Source of the DNA: Hyphomicrobiales bacterium
Lineage (GTDB): Bacteria > Pseudomonadota > Alphaproteobacteria > Rhizobiales > Beijerinckiaceae
Direction: 5' to 3'
Length of the DNA stretch: 64,000 nucleotides
Assembly: GCA_027483945.1 (NCBI GenBank)
Contig: JAIXTM010000018.1
Span: 372,001-436,000, forward strand
The notes beneath the pieces are model-generated. The model did no database searches. It worked only from the letters and a program-made list of their open reading frames with translations, and had not been told where the DNA came from. Positions 54,891 through 62,179 of the stretch are shown piece after piece (position 1 is the stretch's first letter; every line of letters starts with the position of its first letter). Both the position numbers and the translations under genes were made by a program.

Positions 54891-56114
54891 TTAGCCCTGG
54901 ACCGGGAAGACCGGCTTGGCGTCGGCGAACGCGTCGGGGAAGATCACCTTGATATCCCCGTTCTGGACCTGCGTGTTGACCGGCGCGGCGCCGGTGTTCT
55001 GCCCGTTGACGAACTTGGTCGGTCCGTAGGGCATGATGTGGTCCTTGAAGGTGGAGGCGGCGAGCGCCTCGGTCACCTTGGCCCGGTCCGCGGAGCCGGC
55101 CCGCTCGATGGCGTCCGCCAGCAGCTTCACGCAGGAATAGTTGAGGGGCACGTTGTAGGCGAAGACCTTGCCCTGCGCTTCGACCTGCTTTTTCAGCTCC
55201 TGCGCCTTCGTGTTGCGCGGATCGTACCAGTGGTTGCAGTCCATCACGTTGGCCGCGGCTTCGGGGAACTCCTTCACGAAGCGGAAGTTGGAGGCCGCGC
55301 CGTTGAGAACCGCATAGATGCCCTTGGGGCGGATGCGCTGCTGCTGCATCGTGCGGGCCAGCAGCACGAACTCGCCGTAATAGCTCGACGGGATGACGAG
55401 ATCCGGGTTCAGCGAGCGGATGCGCAGCGCGACGTTCGACATGTCGCGGGCCGGCGTCGGGTGCGCGATTGTCTCCAGGATCTCGAAGCCGCGCTTGGGC
55501 AGCTCGGTCTGCATCAGCTTGGCAAGGCCGGATCCGAACAGGCCGTCCTCGTGAACCAGCACGACGGTCTTCGCCGGCTTGCCGGCCGCGTCGTTGAGCT
55601 TGACGAGGTTGTCCAGCGCGACGCCCGTGACCATGCCGAAGCCGGGCGCGAAGCGGAACGTATTCGTCAGGCCCCGCGAGATGATCTGGTCCGACACGCC
55701 GACATCGACGATGTAGGGCAGGTTGTAACGCGCGGCCGCCTGGGTGGCGGCGAGGCAGATCGGGCTGGCGAAGCCGCCGACGATGGCGCAGACGCCTTCG
55801 GCCTGCAGCTTCTCCACCTCCTGCGTGCCCGCCTCCGGATTGGACCGGGCGTCGCCGAAGACCATTTCCAGCCTGGCGCCGCCCATCGACTTGATGCCGC
55901 CTGCGGCATTGATCTCGTTGAGCGCCATCTCGGCGCCCATGCGGCCGAACTCGCCGTCCTGGGCGAGCGCGCCAGTGACCGGCTGGATGATGCCGACCTT
56001 GATGGCCGGGGCCTGGGCGCGCAGATAGGCCGGCATCGCCAGCGTGGCGACGCCGCCGAGCGCGGCCGTCTTGATGAGCTGCCGCCGCGTCGGGCGGGAG
56101 AGATCGATAGCCAT
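54891..56114 (-). CDS. Liv-type ABC transporter substrate-binding protein
   Basis: A 407-residue periplasmic binding protein of the type 1 fold (Peripla_BP_6). The N-terminus TRRQLIKTAALGGVATLAMPAYLRAQA fits a Tat signal (twin Arg, then hydrophobic core, cleavage near RAQA). The mature protein starts IKVGIIQPVTGALAQDGEFGRMGAE, typical of LivK-like receptors, which also bind amides, aromatic acids and short-chain carboxylates. AGGAGG lies 7 bases before the ATG at 56114. It heads the transporter and is the best handle for finding the substrate. Confidence 0.91.
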   Translation of the reverse strand: MAIDLSRPTRRQLIKTAALGGVATLAMPAYLRAQAPAIKVGIIQPVTGALAQDGEFGRMGAEMALNEINAAGGIKSMGGARLEMVFGDARSNPEAGTQEVEKLQAEGVCAIVGGFASPICLAATQAAARYNLPYIVDVGVSDQIISRGLTNTFRFAPGFGMVTGVALDNLVKLNDAAGKPAKTVVLVHEDGLFGSGLAKLMQTELPKRGFEILETIAHPTPARDMSNVALRIRSLNPDLVIPSSYYGEFVLLARTMQQQRIRPKGIYAVLNGAASNFRFVKEFPEAAANVMDCNHWYDPRNTKAQELKKQVEAQGKVFAYNVPLNYSCVKLLADAIERAGSADRAKVTEALAASTFKDHIMPYGPTKFVNGQNTGAAPVNTQVQNGDIKVIFPDAFADAKPVFPVQG

Positions 56115-56218
56115 GTCAGTCCTCCTGTTCCGGGCCCTCGGGCCCGCACGCCTTGCCAAGTTCCCCTCGGTTTTGATCGGACGTCCGGGCTCCGGGGTGA
56201 CCGCGGACGCGTTGTCGT

Positions 56219-57019
56219 TCAGCCCGCGTCGCGGCGCGCGGCCGCGACCGGCACGGGCGACCAGCGGCGGTCCGCCCCTTCGCCGGCGCGGCTCAGCTCC
56301 ATCTCGAAGGAATAACGGTCCGGCCGGTAGAGAGCGTGGAGATGCTCGATCCCCTCGCCCGTCGGGCCGTAGACGACACGGGTGAGCGACAGGAGCGGCG
56401 AGCCGATCTCCAGGTCGAGCGCCTCGGCGACCTCCGGCCCCGCCAGCGTCGCGCCGATGGCCTGCGTCGCCCGATCCACCGTCACGCCGGAGCGCTCCAG
56501 CAGCGCGAGGAGCGGCACGGTCGCCAGATCCTGCTCCGAATAGGTCAGCCCGATACGCTCGGGCACATGGGTCGTCAGGTACGAGAAGGGAGCGCCGTCG
56601 ATGAGGCGCAGGCGCACCGAGCGCTGCGTGCGCTCGCCCGCCTTCAGGCCGAGCGCATCCGCGACTGCGGCCGGGGGATGGGCATAGGCGAAGGACAGGA
56701 GGCGGATGCCGGTGCGCCGGCCCATCTCGACGATGTGCGACAGGACGTTCGACAGGTCCGCCACCAGCGGCCGGACCGGCGAATGGCTGCGCACGAAGGT
56801 ACCGGAACCGGCCCGCCGGTCGATCAATTCGTCCTGCGCCAGCATGTCCAGCGCGCGGCGGATGGTGACGCGCGAGACGCCATGCTCGGCGGCAAGCGCC
56901 GGCTCGCCCGGCAGGCGGCTTCCGGGCGGCAGGCCGCCGCTTCCGATCCGCTCCTTCAGGAGCAGATAGATGCGGCGCGCCTTCAGGGGTTCGACGGAAC
57001 CGTCCACCGCCAGCCTCAT
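56219..57019 (-). CDS. GntR family (HutC/UTRA type) transcriptional regulator
   Basis: A 266-residue regulator. Residues about 12-75 are the GntR winged helix (RIYLLLKERIGSGGLPPGSRLPGEPALAAEHGVSRVTIRRALDML), then RRAGSGTFV. Residues about 90-240 are a UTRA effector domain. It is first in the minus-strand cluster and divergent from the leuCD-like pair, so it probably senses a pathway intermediate and controls both arms. The ATG at 57019 is taken; a TTG at 57031 is an alternative. Confidence 0.9.
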   Translation of the reverse strand: MRLAVDGSVEPLKARRIYLLLKERIGSGGLPPGSRLPGEPALAAEHGVSRVTIRRALDMLAQDELIDRRAGSGTFVRSHSPVRPLVADLSNVLSHIVEMGRRTGIRLLSFAYAHPPAAVADALGLKAGERTQRSVRLRLIDGAPFSYLTTHVPERIGLTYSEQDLATVPLLALLERSGVTVDRATQAIGATLAGPEVAEALDLEIGSPLLSLTRVVYGPTGEGIEHLHALYRPDRYSFEMELSRAGEGADRRWSPVPVAAARRDAG

Positions 57020-57059
57020 GTGAGGGACCAATTTCGGGCTGCTGTATCGAACAGCTACC

Positions 57060-57077
57060 TGTCTAGCGTATAAGACA
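57060..57077. promoter_or_regulatory. Putative GntR operator (inverted repeat)
   Basis: TGTCT and AGACA, separated by 8 bases, form an imperfectly extended inverted repeat in the 118-base gap between the divergent gntR and leuC-like genes. It is just upstream of the predicted leuC-like promoter, where a regulator of both directions would sit. Confidence 0.45.
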
Positions 57078-57083
57078 ATTGGC

Positions 57084-57113
57084 TTGCGTCAAGCGGGGTG
57101 GCCGCCCTACGAT
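57084..57113 (+). promoter_or_regulatory. Predicted promoter of the leuC-like/leuD-like pair
   Basis: TTGCGT (57084-57089) and TACGAT (57108-57113) with an 18-base spacer, about 25 bases before the leuC-like ATG. Weak consensus, but the only candidate in this gap. Confidence 0.4.
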
Positions 57114-57137
57114 CCAGCCATCCAAACGGAGGCCTCG

Positions 57138-58583
57138 ATGACCGGCGCCAACGGCGGACAAGCTGGCGGGCTATTTCACGGACATGGCGCGCGCACCCTG
57201 TTCGACAAGATCTGGGACATGCATGCCATCGTCACCCGGGAGGATGGCGAGACGCTGCTCTTCGTGGACCGCCACCTCGTCCATGAGGGGTCGCATCACG
57301 GCTTCGGCAAGATCGGCGCCCGCGGCGCTCGGGTCGCCCGGCCGGACCTGACCTTCGGCGTCGCCGACCATTACGTGCCGACCCGCCGGGCCGGCGGCGT
57401 CGCCGATCCGGGCATCCGCGGCATGGTCGAGCAGCTCTCCGCCAATACCGAAGCCGCCGGCATCACCCTGTTCGGCCTCGATGATCCGCGCCAGGGCATC
57501 GTGCATGTCGTCGGACCCGAGCAGGGCCTGACCCTGCCAGGGCTCCTCATCGTCTGCGGCGACAGCCACACGTCCACGCATGGCGCGTTCGGCGCGTTCG
57601 CCTTCGGGATCGGCGCCTCCGAGGTCGCCCATGTGCTGATGACGCAGACGCTCTGGCAGCGCCGGCCGAAGCGGATGCGGATCCATGTCGAGGGCGAGAC
57701 CGGTCCCTGGGTCGGCGCCAAGGACATCGCCCTGTCGATCATCGCGAGGATCGGCGCCGACGGGGCGCAGGGGCACGCCATCGAATATGCCGGCCCCGCC
57801 ATCCGCGCCCTGTCGATGGAGGCGCGGCTGACCCTGTGCAACCTCTCCATCGAGGCCGGCGGCCGGTGCGGCATGATCGCGCCGGACGAGACGACCTTCG
57901 CGTATCTGCGCGGGCGGCCCTTCGCGCCGCGGGCTGCGGATTTCGATGCGGCGGTCGCGGCCTGGCGCGATCTCGCCAGCGATGCGGAAGCCGTCTTCGA
58001 CCGCGAGGTGACGCTCGACGCCGCCGACATCGCGCCGGTCGTCACCTGGGGCACGAGCCCGGAAGACGCCTTGCCCGTCGATTCGGCCGTCCCCGACCCG
58101 GCGAGCGCGCGCAGCCCCGCCAAGGCCGCGCAGATGCGCGACGCGCTGGCCTATATGGACCTGAAAGCCGGGCAGAAGCTGACGGACATCGCCATCGACC
58201 GGGTCTTCATCGGCTCGTGCACCAATAGCCGGATCGAGGATCTGCGCAGCGCCGCCTCCGTGCTGAAGGGCCGCAAGGCCGCCATACCCGGCCTTGTCTC
58301 CCCCGGGTCCAGCGCGGTGAAGCGCCAGGCGGAAGCGGAGGGTCTCGACCGTATCTTCCGCGAGGCGGGCCTCGAATGGGTGGAATCGGGCTGCTCGATG
58401 TGCGTCGGCATGAACGGGGACATCGTGCCTGCCGGGGAGCGCTGCGCCTCCACCACCAACCGCAACTTCAAGGGGCGGCAGGGGCCGGGGGCGCGCACCC
58501 ATATCATGTCTCCCGCCATGGTCGCCGCCGCTGCCGTGGCCGGGCGGCTCGCCGACGTCCGCCGGATCGTGGAGAGCGCCTGA
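57138..58583 (+). CDS. LeuC-like hydratase/isomerase large subunit (catabolic paralogue)
   Basis: A 481-residue aconitase-superfamily protein. The 4Fe-4S cysteines are Cys361 ([11 protein letters not shown]), Cys419 and Cys422 ([10 protein letters not shown]). [14 protein letters not shown] and [15 protein letters not shown] are conserved. Near residue 50 it reads [18 protein letters not shown], where biosynthetic LeuC has the VTSPQAFEGLR type of sequence, and DHYVPTR replaces DHNVPT. With its catabolic neighbours this suggests a (substituted) maleate/citraconate/methylaconitate hydratase rather than isopropylmalate isomerase. GGAGG precedes the ATG at 57138. Divergent from gntR. Confidence 0.85.
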   Translation: MTGANGGQAGGLFHGHGARTLFDKIWDMHAIVTREDGETLLFVDRHLVHEGSHHGFGKIGARGARVARPDLTFGVADHYVPTRRAGGVADPGIRGMVEQLSANTEAAGITLFGLDDPRQGIVHVVGPEQGLTLPGLLIVCGDSHTSTHGAFGAFAFGIGASEVAHVLMTQTLWQRRPKRMRIHVEGETGPWVGAKDIALSIIARIGADGAQGHAIEYAGPAIRALSMEARLTLCNLSIEAGGRCGMIAPDETTFAYLRGRPFAPRAADFDAAVAAWRDLASDAEAVFDREVTLDAADIAPVVTWGTSPEDALPVDSAVPDPASARSPAKAAQMRDALAYMDLKAGQKLTDIAIDRVFIGSCTNSRIEDLRSAASVLKGRKAAIPGLVSPGSSAVKRQAEAEGLDRIFREAGLEWVESGCSMCVGMNGDIVPAGERCASTTNRNFKGRQGPGARTHIMSPAMVAAAAVAGRLADVRRIVESA

Positions 58584-59197
58584 TGGAGCCGTTCAAGACC
58601 CTCACCGCCAAGGCCTGCCCGCTGCCGCTCGCCAATGTGGACACTGACCAGCTCATTCCAGCCCGTTTCATGAAACGTTCCAGAGCCGAGGGCTACGGGG
58701 AGGTCCTGCTCCACGACCTGCGTTTCGATGGCGACGGTCAGCCCGTCGCCGGCTTCCCGCTCAACGATCCACGGCGGCAAGACGCGCAGATCCTGGTGAC
58801 GCGGCGCAATTTCGGCAGCGGATCGTCCCGGGAAGCCGCAGTCTACGCCCTCGCCGATCATGGCTTCCGCTGCATCGTGGCGCCGAGCTTCGGCGACATC
58901 TTCTCGTCCAATGCCGTCAATAACGGCCTTTTGCCGGCGCGGGTGGAAGAGGACGAAGCGGAGGCGCTGCTCGCCTGGCTGGAGGACGGCGGCGAGACGT
59001 TGACCGTCGACCTGGAAGCCTGCCGGATCGTGGCAGGAAATACCGTCTTCGCCATCCAGATCGACCCGGTCTGGCGCACCAAGCTCATGAACGGCTGGGA
59101 CGATATCGACCTGACGCTGAGCCATCTGCCGGCCATCGAGGCCTTCACCGCGGCGGATCGGCGCGCGAGACCTTGGGCGCTACCGGTCCGAGACTGA
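58583..59197 (+). CDS. LeuD-like hydratase/isomerase small subunit (catabolic paralogue)
   Basis: A 204-residue swivel-domain partner of the preceding subunit. VDTDQLIPARFMKR and APSFGDIF match LeuD, but the substrate loop reads NFGSGSSREAAVYAL, where LeuD has NFGCGSSREHAPWAL: Ser79 replaces Cys and the His-Ala-Pro-Trp segment is changed. That region contacts the substrate side chain in the family, so altered specificity is likely. The ATG overlaps the large-subunit stop (TGATG). Confidence 0.86.
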   Translation: MEPFKTLTAKACPLPLANVDTDQLIPARFMKRSRAEGYGEVLLHDLRFDGDGQPVAGFPLNDPRRQDAQILVTRRNFGSGSSREAAVYALADHGFRCIVAPSFGDIFSSNAVNNGLLPARVEEDEAEALLAWLEDGGETLTVDLEACRIVAGNTVFAIQIDPVWRTKLMNGWDDIDLTLSHLPAIEAFTAADRRARPWALPVRD

Positions 59198-59245
59198 GAC
59201 GGAAGCGTTTCAGATCAGAGGCTTGCGCCGAAGTGCTCGCATTCT

Positions 59246-59313
59246 GATTCTTCGCGTTCACAAAGCGATTCAAGCGCCTCGCAATGCGATTCAGGCCGTT
59301 GGCATCTTGATTC
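59246..59313. repeat. Four GATTC motifs at exact 21-bp spacing
   Basis: GATTC occurs at 59246, 59267, 59288 and 59309, each 21 bases apart, with loosely similar 16-base spacers (a degenerate tandem repeat). GATTC is a GANTC site, the target of the CcrM adenine methyltransferase of alphaproteobacteria. It lies in the 122-base convergent gap between the leuD-like and Nudix genes. Confidence 0.8.
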
Positions 59314-59319
59314 AGGGGC

Positions 59320-59829
59320 CTACCAGCGGTCGGCGCGCGGCGCCGTGCCGGCGATCTCGGCCAGGCGCCGGCGCGTCGCCGCCGTCGTGCCGGGCGGCAG
59401 GTCGGCGAGCGGGAAGAACCTGGCTTCGGCGATTTCCTTGTCGGGCAGGCGCGGGCCTTCCTGCCGGAAATGCCGGACGAGAAACAGAGCGACGTGGTCG
59501 CGCCGCGAGACGTGATCGTTGAGATACATGCCGAAGAGTTCCGGCTCTCCCGCGAGCGTGAGGTTGCCCTCCTCGCGCAGTTCCTTCTCCACCGCCTCGC
59601 GCAGCGTCTCGCGCCATTCCACGCCGCCACCCGGCAGGTGCCATCCATCCACATAGGTGTGGCGGACGAGAAAGACGCCGTCCTCCCTGTCGAGCACCGC
59701 GGCCCGCACGCCAAGCGTCATGCCGCGGCTCGCCCACCAATACATATGCAGCGCGCGCTGGATGAAACGCGGCCAGCGCCTCCAAGGGGAAGCAGGCGCG
59801 GCGGGTTGGGGATCGATATCCAAACTCAT
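59320..59829 (-). CDS. Nudix hydrolase
   Basis: A 169-residue protein. The Nudix box GGGVEWRETLREAVEKELREEGNL fits GX5EX7REUXEEXGU with the expected acids. The N-terminal 40 residues are basic and contain Trp-rich MYWWASRG, which may touch the membrane. It resembles MutT/RppH-class housekeeping Nudix proteins with no clear substrate. Convergent with the leuD-like gene; the GATTC array lies between them. Confidence 0.88.
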   Translation of the reverse strand: MSLDIDPQPAAPASPWRRWPRFIQRALHMYWWASRGMTLGVRAAVLDREDGVFLVRHTYVDGWHLPGGGVEWRETLREAVEKELREEGNLTLAGEPELFGMYLNDHVSRRDHVALFLVRHFRQEGPRLPDKEIAEARFFPLADLPPGTTAATRRRLAEIAGTAPRADRW

Positions 59830-59922
59830 GCTCCAAATGCATGGCTGAGGTTGATAATGCGCAATTCCATAACCTGAGCGCTCGGCTTATACCCATGCCG
59901 TCGCGCTTCCGCGACGTTACGG

Positions 59923-60051
59923 ATGGATGTCATGTTCCTCGCTTACCTCGCCTCGAAGCTCGCCGCGCGCAAGCGCTTCGTCTGGCGGCCGGCGATCCGC
60001 CTGGACGATCCGACGGTCGTGTCCACGCTGATGGGCGACCTCAGCCGCTAA
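59923..60051 (+). CDS. Small hypothetical open frame
   Basis: A 42-residue frame (MDVMFLAYLASKLAARKRF, ending STLMGDLSR). It is basic in the middle and has plausible codon use, but no Shine-Dalgarno and no recognised family. It fills part of the gap before the metallophosphoesterase gene. Low confidence; the gap otherwise holds only a short GC-rich hairpin near 60083-60100. Confidence 0.25.
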   Translation: MDVMFLAYLASKLAARKRFVWRPAIRLDDPTVVSTLMGDLSR

Positions 60052-60111
60052 GGCCTGCCGCCGCCGCGGCTCCCGCTTGACGGGGGCCGCACGCGGCCCC
60101 ATGCCTCGGCG

Positions 60112-61005
60112 GTGCCCGTCCTTCGCATCGCCCATTTCTCCGATCCGCATATCGGCCCGCTGCCGGCGGTGAAGCTGCGCCAGCTCGCGAGCAAGCGGCT
60201 GACGGGCTACGTCAACTACCGGCGCACGCGCGTTTCCACCCATGACATGACGGTGCTGGCCGGGCTGCTCGCCGACATGGGCGCGCAGGCGCCGGACCAC
60301 GTGTGCTGCACGGGCGACGTCGCCAATATCGGGCTCGTGGCCGAATTCGCCGCCGGCGCCGAACTTCTGGCGACGCTGGGCCCTCGCGAACGGGTCACGT
60401 TCGTGCCCGGCAACCACGATATCTACGTGCGCGGCTCCATCGCGCCGCTGATCCGTCATCTGGGTCCCTGGATGGTGGATGACGGGACGGGCGGGACGCG
60501 CTTCCCGTTCGTGCGCCGGATCGGCCGCGTCGCCCTCATCGGGCTGTCCTCCGCCGTGCCCACCCTGCCCTTCATGGCCAGCGGCACGCTTGGCCGCAGC
60601 CAGCGCCAGGGGGCCGAGGCGGTGCTGGCGGCTCTGGGCGCGGAGGGAGCCATCCGCGTCGTTCTGATCCACCATCCCCCCCATCGCGGCGGCGCCCGGC
60701 CGGGGCGCGGTCTCACCGACGCGGCGGGGTTCGAGGCGATGATCGCCCGCACGGGCGCCGACCTCGTGCTCCACGGGCACAACCACGTCTCCTCGCTTGC
60801 CTGGCGCAGCGGACTTGGCCGGCCGGTGCCGATCCTGGGAGCCCCTTCGGCTTCCGCCGCCGGCGGCACGGCAAGCCACCGCGCCGGCTACCACCTGATC
60901 GCCATCGACACGCAGAGCGGCGCCATCGAGGTGTCCACGCGCGGCCCGCTGCCGGATGGCAGTCATGGCGAGATCGACCGGATGACTTTGGCGCCCGTGT
61001 CCTAG
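60112..61005 (+). CDS. Metallophosphoesterase
   Basis: A 297-residue calcineurin-like phosphoesterase. The metal-binding blocks are all present: DPHIG (SDxH), VCCTGDVAN (GDxx), FVPGNHDIY (GNHD), VLIHHPPHRGG, and LHGHNHVSS (GHxH). Possible roles include phosphodiesterase or lipid-A-precursor (LpxH/LpxI-like) cleavage, but length and sequence do not settle it. The start is a GTG, with no strong Shine-Dalgarno; it overlaps the acyltransferase stop by 3 bases, tail to tail. Confidence 0.88.
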   Translation: MPVLRIAHFSDPHIGPLPAVKLRQLASKRLTGYVNYRRTRVSTHDMTVLAGLLADMGAQAPDHVCCTGDVANIGLVAEFAAGAELLATLGPRERVTFVPGNHDIYVRGSIAPLIRHLGPWMVDDGTGGTRFPFVRRIGRVALIGLSSAVPTLPFMASGTLGRSQRQGAEAVLAALGAEGAIRVVLIHHPPHRGGARPGRGLTDAAGFEAMIARTGADLVLHGHNHVSSLAWRSGLGRPVPILGAPSASAAGGTASHRAGYHLIAIDTQSGAIEVSTRGPLPDGSHGEIDRMTLAPVS

Positions 61006-62054
61006 CCGCCAAGCGCGCGGCGGGTCAGGCGCGTCGCCGGTTTCTCAAAATAGCGATGCACCAGCAGGGCCGCGATGCACGCGGCCGCGATGGCGATCGC
61101 CGCCATGATGGCGGGCGTCGCGGTGCCGAAGGGCAGGCCCGCCAGCGCGATGGAGGCGGCGCGCACCGCGAAGGGATGGACGAGGTAGAGCGCGTAGGAC
61201 GCATCGCCGAGCGCCACGAGCGGTCGCGGCCAGACGAAGGCATGGCTGGAGCGCCGCGCCAGGGCAGCGGAGGCGACGATCAGCGTGGCTGCAGCGCCCC
61301 TGACGGCGACGCCATGGGCGGCGAGTTGCCCGTCAGGCTCCGGACCCAGCAAGGCCAGCGCGCCGACGCCGGCAAGGAGCAGCGCCAGCCGCACCGAGCC
61401 TGCCAGCGCCACGCCCCGAGCTCGCATCAGGCCCAGGCCCATGCCGGCGGCGAATTCCAGAACGATCGGGCTACCCCAGAACGCGACCGGGAGCGGTGGC
61501 TTCGCGATGGCGGTGAAGGCGACCAGCGCGACGAGGATTGCAGCGACGAGCGCCACCGCCCGCTCGCGGCGCAGGCCAAGAGCCAAGGCAAACAGCGCGT
61601 AGAAGAACATCTCGTAGTTCAGCGTCCAGCCGAGCGAATAGACGGGCTGGACGACGCCATCCGCTCGTGCCGCCGGCCAGAACAGGTACGAGGCGGCGAT
61701 CTCGACGAACGAGGGCGGCGCGGAATTGAGCGCACGCGGGGCGAGTAGCGCAACCGCGAGGAAGAGGCTCGTCAACGCCCAGTAGAGGGGAACTATGCGC
61801 GCAAGCCGGTGCACGATGAAGGTGCGGCGTCCCCCGGCTGCGGCGAACAGATCCTGCGAGGCATGGACCATGATGAAGCCGGAAATGACGAAAAAGACGT
61901 CGACGCCGCTCATCCATGGAAAGACATCCGCCAGCCCGAACCGCGTACCTGCCCGCTCCGCCAGCCGGCCCGCATCGTAGCCGGCGTGATGGATGCAGAC
62001 CGCAAGCGCCGCGAGAGCGCGCAGGATCTGGATGGAGGTGAGGCGTTCGGTCAT
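61002..62054 (-). CDS. Acyltransferase 3 (OafA/NodX-like) membrane protein
   Basis: A 350-residue integral membrane acyltransferase with about ten helices. SIQILRALAALAVCIHHAGYD carries the catalytic-region His, and GVDVFFVISGFIM is the family hallmark, with YSLGWTLNYEMFFYALF later. Members O-acetylate polysaccharides or glycolipids. The acceptor is unknown. Divergent from copA; no polysaccharide genes nearby. Confidence 0.9.
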   Translation of the reverse strand: MTERLTSIQILRALAALAVCIHHAGYDAGRLAERAGTRFGLADVFPWMSGVDVFFVISGFIMVHASQDLFAAAGGRRTFIVHRLARIVPLYWALTSLFLAVALLAPRALNSAPPSFVEIAASYLFWPAARADGVVQPVYSLGWTLNYEMFFYALFALALGLRRERAVALVAAILVALVAFTAIAKPPLPVAFWGSPIVLEFAAGMGLGLMRARGVALAGSVRLALLLAGVGALALLGPEPDGQLAAHGVAVRGAAATLIVASAALARRSSHAFVWPRPLVALGDASYALYLVHPFAVRAASIALAGLPFGTATPAIMAAIAIAAACIAALLVHRYFEKPATRLTRRALGG

Positions 62055-62123
62055 GGGGAGGCTGTCGGAAGGGAGACGCAGCGCTAAACGATTTCCAGCC
62101 CCGCGTCACCGGCGACGGGGCGC

Positions 62124-62154
62124 TTGACCTTCCCATCATGGGAAGCCCTACTCA
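62124..62154 (+). promoter_or_regulatory. CueR/MerR-type copA promoter
   Basis: TTGACC (62124-62129) and TACTCA (62149-62154) are separated by 19 bases, the overlong spacer that MerR-family activators correct. Inside the spacer lies the dyad CTTCCC-ATCAT-GGGAAG (62129-62145), the Cu(I)-responsive CueR box. It is 25 bases before the copA ATG. Confidence 0.88.
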
Positions 62155-62179
62155 TATGGGGACAGACGGAGACCGACCC

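Noticed and set aside
57138-59197. Annotation of the pair as leucine-biosynthetic leuCD
   Set aside because: Substrate-loop residues differ from LeuCD, and the context is catabolic with a GntR regulator; kept as LeuCD-like.
60083-60100. GGGGCCGC/GCGGCCCC inverted repeat before the metallophosphoesterase gene
   Set aside because: Two-base loop and no U-run; no clear role, could be chance in GC-rich DNA.
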